DNA from: Corynebacterium marinum DSM 44953
GTDB taxonomy: Bacteria; Actinomycetota; Actinomycetes; Mycobacteriales; Mycobacteriaceae
Reading direction: 5' to 3'
Assembly: GCF_000835165.1 (NCBI RefSeq)
Contig: NZ_CP007790.1
Span: 372,001 to 436,000, forward strand
Length of the DNA stretch: 64,000 nt
The notes below the pieces were generated by a model. That model did not search any database, had not been told where the DNA came from, and saw only the letters and a program-made list of their open reading frames with translations. Positions 11,112-19,189 of this stretch are shown here, in pieces; the stretch's first letter is position 1; each line of letters begins with the position of its first letter. Position numbers and translations under genes: made by a program.

Positions 11112-11526
11112 CGGGGTCCTCGTCGGGGCCGAAGTCGAGGTGGACGTCGTGGACGGTGACATTGACCTCGGTGACCTCCAGGCCGGTCATCCGCTCGATC
11201 GCGGTGATGATGTTACTGCGGATCGCCTCCGCCAGCTCGTGGATGGCCACCCCGTACTCGGCGACGATGGACACGTCGACGACCGCCTGGGTCTCGCCGA
11301 CTTCGACGTGGACCCCGTGCTGCGCCGTGGTGGAGGGGCCGGCGAAGGAATCCCGGAGCGCGCCGACCATGCGGCCGGCCCCGCCCCCGAGGGAGTGGAC
11401 CCCGGAGACCTCGCGGGCGGCGAGTCCGGCGATCTTGCCGACGACGACATCCTCGATCCGGGTGGTACCCCGGGGGCCGGGCGTCCCGGCGGTGCCGGCC
11501 GGCGCCGGCTGGTGCTGCTCCGACAT
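11074..11526 (-). CDS. Asp23/Gls24 family envelope stress response protein
   Basis: First gene of the operon and its best family match. The 150-residue protein contains TRIEDVVVGKIAGLAAREVSG, IVAEYGVAIHELAEAIRSN and VTEVNVTVHDVHLDF. Asp23 is an abundant cytoplasmic protein held near the membrane by AmaP and linked to cell-wall stress in Firmicutes; that role is extrapolated here. The ATG has a TAGGAG site. A -10-like TACTAT lies about 40 bases upstream. Confidence 0.88.
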   Translation of the reverse strand: MSEQHQPAPAGTAGTPGPRGTTRIEDVVVGKIAGLAAREVSGVHSLGGGAGRMVGALRDSFAGPSTTAQHGVHVEVGETQAVVDVSIVAEYGVAIHELAEAIRSNIITAIERMTGLEVTEVNVTVHDVHLDFGPDEDPDAQQPEQHTRVQ

Positions 11527-11567
11527 GATGTGACTCCTACAAGAATGAGGGTTCGTGCGTGATGCCC

Positions 11568-11573
11568 ATAGTA
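11568..11573 (-). promoter_or_regulatory. Candidate -10 of the Asp23 operon
   Basis: On the minus strand this reads TACTAT. With a 17-base spacer the -35 position reads GGAACA, only a partial match to TTGACA. An alternative sigma factor is possible but not shown. Confidence 0.35.
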
Positions 11574-11587
11574 GTTCAGCAAACGGA

Positions 11588-11617
11588 TTGTGTTCCGGGT
11601 ATACGACGTGGTTTAAT
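11588..11617 (+). promoter_or_regulatory. Candidate S10 operon promoter
   Basis: TTGTGT and TTTAAT are separated by 18 bases. The region is AT-rich relative to its surroundings. This is the best-looking promoter upstream of rpsJ on the plus strand. Confidence 0.4.
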
Positions 11618-12062
11618 ACGAAGGTTGCTTTAACACGACGTGTGCCCGGGCGCAGCCCGGAAACATCGTCGCTGGTGAGGCGAACATGACACCTTCGTCA
11701 GGCAGTCCTAGCGGACAGGCCGGGAAGGCTCCGCAATCGGGTCAAGGTCACCGTCAAGGTTGGACACACCCGAGCGTGGGGACCGGAGAAGGGGCATGGC
11801 AAATAAACAGCGGCAGTATGCAGGGGCCCACGCTTATCGCGAGATAACTGATCCCTTCCTATCTGACTCACGGGTCTTGTACCCCGTCAGGAGCACTACC
11901 GGGTGTTGTTTGTCCATGCCCCGGAAATCTCCCGGCCAGTCATGGCAGTCAGGAACTGGCGTTGCGCCCAGGCCCCAAGCCCGGACAACGTTATAGAGAA
12001 ATCGAAAAGCGAATTCCCACCGCTCCATCAAGGATGTGGGACAAGCGAGGAAGAGGATAAGC

Positions 12063-12368
12063 GTGGCCGGACAGAAAATCCGCATTCGGCTTAAGGCCTA
12101 CGACCACGAGGCGATCGACGCATCCGCTAAGAAGATCGTCGAGACTGTCACCCGTACGGGTGCCCGCGTCGTTGGACCTGTGCCTTTGCCCACCGAGAAG
12201 AACGTGTACGCCGTTATTCGTTCTCCCCACAAGTACAAGGATTCTCGCGAGCACTTCGAGATGCGCACCCACAAGCGCCTCATCGACATCCTCGACCCGA
12301 CGCCGAAGACGGTTGACGCGCTCATGCGCATCGACCTTCCGGCCAGCGTCGACGTGAACATTCAGTGA
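12063..12368 (+). CDS. rpsJ: 30S ribosomal protein S10
   Basis: Also known as NusE in transcription antitermination. The start is the GTG at 12063, giving [19 protein letters not shown] and the usual 101 residues, with an AAGAGGA ribosome site just upstream. A longer in-frame opening is less likely. It heads the S10 operon. Confidence 0.97.
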   Translation: MAGQKIRIRLKAYDHEAIDASAKKIVETVTRTGARVVGPVPLPTEKNVYAVIRSPHKYKDSREHFEMRTHKRLIDILDPTPKTVDALMRIDLPASVDVNIQ

Positions 12369-12400
12369 TCGACGAAATACTTGGCAGCGGAGAATAAATA

Positions 12401-13057
12401 ATGAGTGAATACGAGATCAAGGGCATTCTGGGCACCAAGCTCGGCATGACCCAGGTCTTCGACGAGGAGAACCGGGTTGTCCCGGTCACCGTCGTCGAAG
12501 CTGGGCCGTGCGTGGTGACCCAGATTCGCACCAAGGAAACCGATGGCTACAACGCCATCCAGATCGCCTACGGCGACATCGACCCGCGCAAGGCCAACAA
12601 GCCTGCCGCAGGCCACTTCAAGAAGGCCGGCGTGACCCCGCGCCGCCATGTGGCTGAAATCCGCGTGGACGACGTCTCCGGTTACGAGATCGGCCAGGAC
12701 ATCACCGTCGACATCTTCGACGGCGTCCAGTTCGTCGACGTCACCGGCCAGTCCAAGGGCAAGGGTTTCGCCGGCGGCATGAAGCGTCACGGCTTCGCCG
12801 GCCAGGGTGCCTCCCACGGTAACCAGGCCGCGCACCGCCGCGTCGGTGGCATCGGTGCCGCCGCGACCCCGGGTCGCATCTTCAAGGGCAAGAAGATGGC
12901 CGGCCGCATGGGTAATGACCGCGTCACCACCCAGAACCTCAAGGTTCAGAAGGTTGACGCAGATGCCAACCTGCTGCTCATCAAGGGCGCAATCCCGGGC
13001 AACCGTGGTGGCATCGTGACCGTTAAGACCGCAGTGAAGGGCGGTGCTCACGCATGA
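12401..13057 (+). CDS. rplC: 50S ribosomal protein L3
   Basis: Early assembly protein that reaches towards the peptidyl-transferase centre. The 218-residue product begins [20 protein letters not shown] and contains the [19 protein letters not shown] loop with GRMGNDRVT. Length and motifs are normal. Its stop overlaps the rplD start by four bases. Confidence 0.98.
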   Translation: MSEYEIKGILGTKLGMTQVFDEENRVVPVTVVEAGPCVVTQIRTKETDGYNAIQIAYGDIDPRKANKPAAGHFKKAGVTPRRHVAEIRVDDVSGYEIGQDITVDIFDGVQFVDVTGQSKGKGFAGGMKRHGFAGQGASHGNQAAHRRVGGIGAAATPGRIFKGKKMAGRMGNDRVTTQNLKVQKVDADANLLLIKGAIPGNRGGIVTVKTAVKGGAHA

Positions 13058-13707
13058 CCAATCTGAAGCTCGACGTCCAGACCGCTGACGGTTCGACCGA
13101 CGGCCAGGTTGAGCTGCCGGCTGAGATCTTCGACCGCGAGGTGTCCATCGCTCTGATGCACCAGGTCGTCAACGCCCAGCTCGCAGGCGCCCGTCAGGGC
13201 ACCCACTCCACCAAGACCCGTGCAGAGGTCGCCGGCGGCGGCCGCAAGCCGTACCGCCAGAAGGGAACCGGCCGCGCCCGTCAGGGCTCGATCCGCGCTC
13301 CGCACTTCTCCGGCGGCGGCATCGCACACGGCCCCAAGCCGCGCGACTACAGCCAGCGCACCCCCAAGAAGATGAAGGCCGCCGCACTCGCAGGCGCCCT
13401 GTCCGACCGCGCACGGAACGCACGTATCCACGTGATCACCGAGCTCGTCCCGGGCCAGGAGCCGTCGACCAAGTCGGCACGCACCTTCATCGAGCGCCTG
13501 ACCGGCCGCAAGTCGGTTCTGCTCGTCGTCGGCCGCGAGGACCTCAACGCCCGCCGCAGCGCCAACAACCTGCCCGGCGTCCACATCCTGGATGCCGGCC
13601 AGCTGAACACCTACGACGTCCTCAACGCGGACGACGTCGTGTTCTCTGTTGAGGCTCTGCATGCCTTCATCAACCGCGCCACCGGTGCGGACCAGGAGGA
13701 GAACTAA
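13054..13707 (+). CDS. rplD: 50S ribosomal protein L4
   Basis: Lines the exit tunnel; in enterobacteria L4 also autoregulates the S10 operon. The 217-residue protein has the conserved tunnel loop with [19 protein letters not shown] and the block [15 protein letters not shown]. It overlaps rplC and abuts rplW. Whether L4 acts on the long rpsJ leader here is unknown. Confidence 0.97.
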   Translation: MTNLKLDVQTADGSTDGQVELPAEIFDREVSIALMHQVVNAQLAGARQGTHSTKTRAEVAGGGRKPYRQKGTGRARQGSIRAPHFSGGGIAHGPKPRDYSQRTPKKMKAAALAGALSDRARNARIHVITELVPGQEPSTKSARTFIERLTGRKSVLLVVGREDLNARRSANNLPGVHILDAGQLNTYDVLNADDVVFSVEALHAFINRATGADQEEN

Positions 13708-14012
13708 TGGCGAAAATCGCTAACCCGCGCGATATCATCATCGCCCCGGTTGTCTCGGAGAAGTCCTACGGTCTGATGGAGCAGAACGTGTACACGTTCC
13801 TCGTCGACCCGGCCTCCAACAAGACCCAGATCAAGATTGCCGTGGAGCAGATCTTCGGCGTGAAGGTGGATTCCGTGAACACCGCCAACCGTGAGGGCAA
13901 GCGCAAGCGCACCCGCACCGGTTACGGCCAGCGGAAGGGCACCAAGCGCGCCTACGTCTCGCTCCGTGAGGGCAGCGACTCCATCGACATCTTCGGCGGC
14001 TCCGCCTCCTAA
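13707..14012 (+). CDS. rplW: 50S ribosomal protein L23
   Basis: Tunnel-exit protein that docks trigger factor, SRP and the translocon. The product has 101 residues with [18 protein letters not shown] and [23 protein letters not shown] signatures. The ATG overlaps the rplD stop (TAATG). Confidence 0.97.
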   Translation: MAKIANPRDIIIAPVVSEKSYGLMEQNVYTFLVDPASNKTQIKIAVEQIFGVKVDSVNTANREGKRKRTRTGYGQRKGTKRAYVSLREGSDSIDIFGGSAS

Positions 14013-14035
14013 GGGTCGAGAGAAAAGGACATATT

Positions 14036-14872
14036 ATGGCTATTCGCAAGTACAAGCCGACAACTCCGGGTCGCCGTCAGAGCTCCGTCTCCATGTTCGA
14101 CGAGATCACTCGTTCGACCCCGGAGAAGTCTCTGCTGCGCCCGATCCACAAGACCGGCGGCCGTAACACCCACGGCCACATCACCACCCGTCACAAGGGT
14201 GGCGGCCACAAGCGCCGTTACCGCGTCATCGACTTCCGTCGCAACGACAAGGACGGCGTGCTGGCCAAGGTCGCTCACATCGAGTACGACCCGAACCGCA
14301 CCGCGAACATCGCACTGCTCCACTACTTCGACGGCGAGAAGCGTTACATCCTCGCCCCGAAGGGCATCAAGCAGGGCACCATCGTGGAGTCCGGCGCCAC
14401 CGCCGACATCAAGGTGGGCAACAACCTGCCGCTGCGCAACATCCCGACCGGTACGACCATCCACAACGTCGAGCTGAAGCCGGGCGCCGGCGCCAAGCTC
14501 GCACGTTCCGCTGGTTCGTCGATCCAGCTACTGGGTAAGGAAGGCAACTACGCCATCCTGCGTATGCCCTCCACCGAGATCCGCCGCGTGGACATCCGCT
14601 GCCGCGCGACTGTCGGCGAGGTCGGCAACGCCGAGCAGATCAACATCCGTTGGGGCAAGGCCGGCCGTATGCGCTGGAAGGGTGTCCGCCCGACCGTCCG
14701 TGGTGTCGTCATGAACCCGGTCGACCACCCGCACGGTGGTGGCGAGGGCAAGACCTCGGGTGGTCGCCACCCGGTGTCGCCGTGGGGCCAGAAGGAAGGC
14801 CGCACCCGCAACCCGAACCGTTACTCCAACAACCAGATCGTGCGTCGCCGCCGGTCCAACAAGAAGCGCTAA
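14036..14872 (+). CDS. rplB: 50S ribosomal protein L2
   Basis: Essential for subunit association and peptidyl transfer. The 278-residue protein starts [17 protein letters not shown] and carries the conserved [14 protein letters not shown] block with the catalytic-centre histidine, ending RRRRSNKKR. An AGAGAAAAGGA ribosome site precedes it. Confidence 0.98.
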   Translation: MAIRKYKPTTPGRRQSSVSMFDEITRSTPEKSLLRPIHKTGGRNTHGHITTRHKGGGHKRRYRVIDFRRNDKDGVLAKVAHIEYDPNRTANIALLHYFDGEKRYILAPKGIKQGTIVESGATADIKVGNNLPLRNIPTGTTIHNVELKPGAGAKLARSAGSSIQLLGKEGNYAILRMPSTEIRRVDIRCRATVGEVGNAEQINIRWGKAGRMRWKGVRPTVRGVVMNPVDHPHGGGEGKTSGGRHPVSPWGQKEGRTRNPNRYSNNQIVRRRRSNKKR

Positions 14873-14888
14873 GAGGAGGTAAAACGAT

Positions 14889-15167
14889 ATGCCACGCAGC
14901 CTGAAGAAGGGCCCGTTCGTCGATGAGCACCTCCTCAACAAGGTGGATGCTCAGAACGAGGCCAACACCAAGAAGGTCATCAAGACCTGGTCCCGCCGCT
15001 CCACCATTCTCCCCGATTTCATCGGCCACACCTTTGCCGTCCACGACGGTCGTAAGCATGTGCCGGTTTTCATCGAGGACTCCATGGTCGGCCACAAGCT
15101 CGGTGAGTTTGCACCGACCAAGACCTTCAAGGGTCACGTCAAGGACGACAAGAAGGGACGTCGATAG
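14889..15167 (+). CDS. rpsS: 30S ribosomal protein S19
   Basis: Head protein of the 30S subunit that binds with S13. The 92-residue product begins [16 protein letters not shown] and contains [16 protein letters not shown]. An AGAGGAGG ribosome site lies upstream. Two bases separate it from rplV. Confidence 0.98.
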   Translation: MPRSLKKGPFVDEHLLNKVDAQNEANTKKVIKTWSRRSTILPDFIGHTFAVHDGRKHVPVFIEDSMVGHKLGEFAPTKTFKGHVKDDKKGRR

Positions 15168-15169
15168 CG

Positions 15170-15532
15170 ATGAGTGAGACCATCACCTCCGCACGCGCGA
15201 CGGCCAAGTACGTCCGCACCTCCTCGCTGAAGGCGAGCCGTCTTCTGGACCTGGTCCGCGGCAAGTCTGTCTCCGAGGCACTCGCGATCCTGAAGTACGC
15301 TCCGCAGGATGCATCCAAGGCAATCGCCAAGGTCATCGCTTCCGCAGCCGCCAACGCCGAGAACAACTTCGGCCTGGACCCGCGCACCCTGGTCATCTCC
15401 GAGGCGTACGCCAACGAGGGTCCGACCATGAAGCGTTTCCAGCCGCGTGCTCAGGGACGTGCTTTCCAGATCCGTAAGCGTTCGACCCACATCACTGTCG
15501 TGGTCGAGAGCCAGAAGGAAGGGGCCAAGTAA
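15170..15532 (+). CDS. rplV: 50S ribosomal protein L22
   Basis: Tunnel-lining protein. The product has 120 residues, with [20 protein letters not shown] and the beta-hairpin region [15 protein letters not shown], whose tip lines the macrolide-binding part of the tunnel. It is directly followed by rpsC with no spacer. Confidence 0.97.
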   Translation: MSETITSARATAKYVRTSSLKASRLLDLVRGKSVSEALAILKYAPQDASKAIAKVIASAAANAENNFGLDPRTLVISEAYANEGPTMKRFQPRAQGRAFQIRKRSTHITVVVESQKEGAK

Positions 15533-16282
15533 GTGGGCCAGAAGATTCATCCTCACGGCCTCCGGCTGGGCATCACTTCCGACTGGAAGTCCCACTGGTT
15601 CGCCGAGCAGAACTACGCCGACTACGTCGCTGAAGACATCAAGATCCGCCACTTCCTGTCCAAGGGACTGGAGCGCGCCGGTATCGCCGATGTCGTCATC
15701 GAGCGCACCCGTGACCGCGTCCGCGTCGACATTCACACCGCCCGCCCGGGCATCGTGATTGGCCGCCGCGGTGCTGAGGCCGACCGTATCCGCCGCGAGC
15801 TCGAGAAGCTCACCGGCAAGATGGTCGCCCTCAACATCCTCGAGGTCAAGAACATCGACGCCAACGCCAACCTGGTCGCCCAGTCCATCGCTGAGCAGCT
15901 GGTCAACCGTGTCGCCTTCCGCCGCGCAATGCGCAAGGCCATCCAGTCGGCCATGCGTCAGCCGCAGGTCAAGGGCATCAAGGTTGTCACCGCAGGTCGT
16001 CTCGGCGGCGCCGAGATGGGCCGCGTCGAGCGTTACCATGAGGGCCGCGTGCCGCTGCACACCCTCCGCGCCGAGATCGACTACGGCACCGCAGAGGCCC
16101 ACACCACCTTCGGACGCATCGGCGTCAAGGTGTGGATCTACAAGGGTGACGTCGTCGGTGGCCGTCGCGAGTCCGAGATCAACGCACCGGCCGACCGCCG
16201 GGGTCGCGGCGGTGACCGCGATCGTCGTCCGCGCCGCGGTGGCCAGCGTCGTCAGCGCGCAGAGCAGAAGCAGGAGGGCTAA
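15533..16282 (+). CDS. rpsC: 30S ribosomal protein S3
   Basis: Part of the mRNA entry channel. It starts at a GTG immediately after the rplV stop and gives 249 residues, beginning [20 protein letters not shown]. The KH-domain signature [19 protein letters not shown] is present. The C-terminus is a basic Arg/Gly/Gln tail, longer than in E. coli and typical of actinobacteria. Confidence 0.97.
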   Translation: MGQKIHPHGLRLGITSDWKSHWFAEQNYADYVAEDIKIRHFLSKGLERAGIADVVIERTRDRVRVDIHTARPGIVIGRRGAEADRIRRELEKLTGKMVALNILEVKNIDANANLVAQSIAEQLVNRVAFRRAMRKAIQSAMRQPQVKGIKVVTAGRLGGAEMGRVERYHEGRVPLHTLRAEIDYGTAEAHTTFGRIGVKVWIYKGDVVGGRRESEINAPADRRGRGGDRDRRPRRGGQRRQRAEQKQEG

Positions 16283-16284
16283 GA

Positions 16285-16701
16285 ATGCTTATCCCTAAGC
16301 GCGTCAAGTACCGGCGCCAGCACCGTCCGACCCGCTCGGGCATGTCCAAGGGCGGCAACAAGATCACGTTCGGTGACTACGGCATCCAGGCTCTCGAGCC
16401 GGCCTACGTCACCAACCGTCAGATCGAGTCCGCACGTATCGCCATCAACCGCCACGTCAAGCGCGGTGGCAAGGTGTGGATCAACATCTTCCCGGATCGT
16501 CCCCTGACCCAGAAGGCACTCGGTGTGCGTATGGGTTCCGGTAAGGGCGCCGTCGAGAAGTGGGTCGCCAACGTCAAGCCGGGCCGCATCCTCTTCGAGA
16601 TGTCCTACCCGGATGAGGCAACCGCCCTCGAAGCTCTGCGCCGTGCCGGCCAGAAGCTGCCCTGCAAGGTCCGCATCATCAAGAAGGAGGACCAGTTCTA
16701 A
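16285..16701 (+). CDS. rplP: 50S ribosomal protein L16
   Basis: Helps position tRNA at the A site. The 138-residue product begins [19 protein letters not shown] and contains [21 protein letters not shown]. It follows rpsC by two bases and overlaps rpmC by one base. Confidence 0.98.
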   Translation: MLIPKRVKYRRQHRPTRSGMSKGGNKITFGDYGIQALEPAYVTNRQIESARIAINRHVKRGGKVWINIFPDRPLTQKALGVRMGSGKGAVEKWVANVKPGRILFEMSYPDEATALEALRRAGQKLPCKVRIIKKEDQF

Positions 16702-16931
16702 TGGCAACCGGTACCCCCGCCTTCGAGTTCCGCGAGCTCGACGCCGCCGAGCTCGAGAACCGTCTGACCGAGGCCAAGGAAGAGCTCTTCAACCTGCGCT
16801 TCCAGCTGGCCACCGGTCAGCTGACCAACAACCGCCGCCTTCGCACGGTCAAGCGCGACATCGCCCGCATCTACACCGTTATCCGCGAGCGTGAGCTGGG
16901 CCTGTCCGTCGTTCCGGGAGCTGAGGCTTAA
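16701..16931 (+). CDS. rpmC: 50S ribosomal protein L29
   Basis: Small two-helix protein at the tunnel exit. The product has 76 residues with [20 protein letters not shown] and the [15 protein letters not shown] block. The ATG shares a base with the rplP stop (TAATG), indicating coupled translation. Confidence 0.97.
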   Translation: MATGTPAFEFRELDAAELENRLTEAKEELFNLRFQLATGQLTNNRRLRTVKRDIARIYTVIRERELGLSVVPGAEA

Positions 16932-16933
16932 TT

Positions 16934-17212
16934 ATGAGTGAGGCAAACGTGAACGAGAACCAGAAGGGTGTCCGCAAGACTCGCACCGGCATCGTGGTTT
17001 CTGACAAGATGCAGAAGACCATCGTCGTCGAGCTTGAGGACCGCAAGCAGCACGCCCTCTACAGCAAGATCCTGCGCACCAGCTCCAAGGTGAAGGCGCA
17101 CGACGAGGACGAGATCGCCGGCGTCGGCGACCGCGTGCTCATCTCCGAGACCCGCCCGCTGTCCAAGGACAAGCACTTCCGTCTCGTGGAAATCGTCGAG
17201 AAGGCCAAGTAA
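16934..17212 (+). CDS. rpsQ: 30S ribosomal protein S17
   Basis: Primary 16S rRNA binding protein. The 92-residue product has [20 protein letters not shown] and the [18 protein letters not shown] block. It is the last gene of the S10 cluster here. A terminator-like element follows, and the next ribosomal gene, rplN, is almost 4 kb away. Confidence 0.97.
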   Translation: MSEANVNENQKGVRKTRTGIVVSDKMQKTIVVELEDRKQHALYSKILRTSSKVKAHDEDEIAGVGDRVLISETRPLSKDKHFRLVEIVEKAK

Positions 17213-17220
17213 GCACCAGC

Positions 17221-17283
17221 TGCTTATCGACGCCTGATCGTCGCCCCGGCCCCGCCCACAACCGTCACCGGTAGTGTGCGGGG
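17221..17283 (+). terminator. Operon-end element and hairpin after rpsQ
   Basis: TGCTTATCGACGCC (17221-17234), a variant of a motif seen at other operon ends in this window, precedes a hairpin of CCCCGCCCACA (17250-17260) with TGTGCGGGG (17275-17283), which has a two-base bulge. This probably ends the S10 operon. Confidence 0.6.
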
Positions 17284-17384
17284 CTTCGGCGATTCCGGAC
17301 CGTGTTTGTATTCGTGGCGGCGGTGCACAATGCGGTGCCGGAATGAGAGGGAGGGGAACGGCCGAGGGACGGGGGTACGACTGA

Positions 17385-17561
17385 CTGGTAGAACACAGGC
17401 AGGAATACCTTCTGTTTCCAGCCGGGCGGCTCCTCGAGCCTGGGACGGCTCAGGAATCCGCGGCCACGACAGGCGCGTCCGTCCTGGGGGTGGTTACGCT
17501 CGGCGCCGCGCTCATCGGCGCGGGCGTCTACCTCGTGCGCCGCAACCGCCGCCGGGCCTGA
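17385..17561 (+). pseudogene. C-terminal remnant of a cell-surface protein gene
   Basis: Read in frame to the TGA at 17559-17561, this stretch ends AATTGASVLGVVTLGAALIG followed by AGVYLV and the basic tail RRNRRRA. That is the hydrophobic-plus-basic end typical of corynebacterial wall or membrane-anchored surface proteins. There is no start codon or signal peptide in frame, and a stop closes the frame at 17382. It is therefore read as the last piece of a decayed gene. I cannot identify the parent protein. Confidence 0.6.
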
Positions 17562-17587
17562 CCTGCATCATCTGCCGGTGGGGGAGG

Positions 17588-19189
17588 CTATTTCCCGGCC
17601 GCCACGCGGATCGCGTCGAGGAACTGCGAGTACTGCTCCCGGATCTCCAGCAACGGCGCGGCCACCTTCTCCTCCGAGATCTCGGCGACCTCCCTGCGCA
17701 GGGCGCGCCGGGTCCGCCACTTCACCGTCGATCCGATGGCCAGCCCGTTCACCGCGGTGAACATGCCCAGCACGATGCCCGTCAGCAGCCCGCCGAGGAT
17801 GAGCAGCGTGGGCACGGGCCAGCCTTCGACGGTGGGGATCACCTCGTCCAGCAGCGGGTGGAGCACTCCAGGCACGAACGCCGCCAGCAGGAACCAGATC
17901 ACGCCCACCAGGGCGGTGAGCAGGGCCAGCCACTGGACCACGGTGAACAGTCCCCAGGCGCGGGAGGGCTGGGCGGGCAGCTCGGTGCGGGCGGCGGCGC
18001 GGTCGAGCTCCTCGGGCAACGAGTCGATGATGGTCTCGGTGCGGTCGACGACCGCGCTGGTCCACCGGTCCGGCAGGCCCTCGCTGACGTCGGCGGCGTA
18101 GCCGCGCACTCCGCGGTTGGCCACCGCCCGCCCGGACGCGTCGAGCGCGGGTATGGAGGAGCGGTGCACCCCGGTGTCGTCGGCCTCCTCCCGCAGGCCC
18201 AGCCGTTTGAGGGGGTCGGGGCGCAGCCGCAGCATCCACGAGGTGAGCAGCCAGCCGGTCTTCTGGCCCAGGCGCTTGCGGTAGGCGGCGGCGGTGATGT
18301 CGGCGAGGCGGTCGGAGCCGGCGGCGTCGGCAAGCAGGCCGTCCATCCACTCCTTGGCCGAGTCGGGCACCGCCTTCAGCGGCTTCTGGCCGGCCCACGG
18401 GGCGGTGACGGTGGCGATGTCCGCCTCGATGCGCGCGGTCTGGGCCGAGTGTGCCGCGGCGATCCGGGCTATGGCCGAACGCAGGTCCCCGATGCCGTAG
18501 CCGGTTTTGGCGGAGGTGGGGATCACGGAGACCTTCTTCAGTCCGTCGTCCTTGAGCAGCTGCTCCAGGGACCGGCTCACCGCCTTGCGGTCGGCGTCGG
18601 AGAGACGGTCGGACTTGTTGAGCACCGCCAGGGTGACCGCGCTGTGGGAGGCGTGGGGGCGGATGAAGTGGTCGTGGATGATGCTGTCGGCGTACTTCTC
18701 CGGGTCGGTCACCCACACCAGCACATCCACCTGGCCGGCGAGACGGGTGGCGATCTCCCGGTGGACCGGCTCCACCGAGTCGAAGTCGGGCAGATCCAGG
18801 AGGATGAGCGGCCCGGCCCCGGGGGCGAACTCGCCGGGGCGGATGCGGCGGTCTTCCACCTCGAGCCAGTCGAGCAGCTCCTCCGAACCAGCCGGATCCC
18901 ACACCGCGGCGAGGGGGGATGAGGTGGTGGGCCGGCGGGCGGCCGTCTTGCCCAGGTCCTCGCCGACGACGGCGTTGAACAGGGAGGTCTTGCCGGAACC
19001 GGTGGCCCCGAAGAAACCGACCACGGTGTGCTCGCCGGAGAGCCGGCGCCGCTCGTCGGCGGCGTCGGCCACCCGGGCCAGGGCGGCGTGCTCGGCGGGG
19101 GAGAGGTGGTCCCCGCCCAGGGCCGCGGCCTCGTCCAGCGCGGCGAGGCGCTGCGTCAGCGATGCTTTTCTACCGAACATCTGCCTCAC
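17588..19189 (-). CDS. Membrane-associated dynamin/YfjP-like GTPase (second of pair)
   Basis: A 533-residue P-loop GTPase. It has GATGSGKTS at residues 61-69, DLPDFDS at 132-138 and NKSD at 191-194, so G1, G3 and G4 are all present. Two strong transmembrane segments lie near the C-terminus (around LFTVVQWLALLTALVGVIWF and TLLILGGLLTGIVLG), followed by a charged helical tail. The GTG start overlaps the stop of the upstream GTPase by four bases. The pair is probably a two-subunit membrane GTPase like bacterial dynamin pairs. Substrate and process are unknown. Confidence 0.85.
   Translation of the reverse strand: MRQMFGRKASLTQRLAALDEAAALGGDHLSPAEHAALARVADAADERRRLSGEHTVVGFFGATGSGKTSLFNAVVGEDLGKTAARRPTTSSPLAAVWDPAGSEELLDWLEVEDRRIRPGEFAPGAGPLILLDLPDFDSVEPVHREIATRLAGQVDVLVWVTDPEKYADSIIHDHFIRPHASHSAVTLAVLNKSDRLSDADRKAVSRSLEQLLKDDGLKKVSVIPTSAKTGYGIGDLRSAIARIAAAHSAQTARIEADIATVTAPWAGQKPLKAVPDSAKEWMDGLLADAAGSDRLADITAAAYRKRLGQKTGWLLTSWMLRLRPDPLKRLGLREEADDTGVHRSSIPALDASGRAVANRGVRGYAADVSEGLPDRWTSAVVDRTETIIDSLPEELDRAAARTELPAQPSRAWGLFTVVQWLALLTALVGVIWFLLAAFVPGVLHPLLDEVIPTVEGWPVPTLLILGGLLTGIVLGMFTAVNGLAIGSTVKWRTRRALRREVAEISEEKVAAPLLEIREQYSQFLDAIRVAAGK

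Larger units (their letters stand above)
11527..12062. other. Divergent region and long leader of the S10 operon
   Basis: The 536 bases lie between the Asp23 operon and rpsJ. TTGTGT (11588-11593) and TTTAAT (11612-11617), 18 bases apart, are a candidate rpsJ promoter. That would give an untranslated leader of about 440 bases. A possible stem forms around 11870-11900 (CTGAC with GTCAG, GGGT with ACCC). No coding region is convincing. Such a long leader suggests regulation by a ribosomal protein or antitermination, which I cannot demonstrate. Confidence 0.5.
17213..17587 (+). other. Gap between the S10 operon and the GTPase pair
   Basis: This holds the rpsQ terminator and then a CACAAT -10-like hexamer near 17326. 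A 13-codon open frame starts at ATG 17343 and ends in TGA at 17382-17384. After that comes the surface-protein remnant in the same frame. No intact gene fits. Confidence 0.5.

Noticed and set aside
17276..18922. Long plus-strand open frame across the GTPase gene
   Set aside because: Shadow of the minus-strand GTPase. The real plus-strand signal is the short surface-protein tail in another frame.
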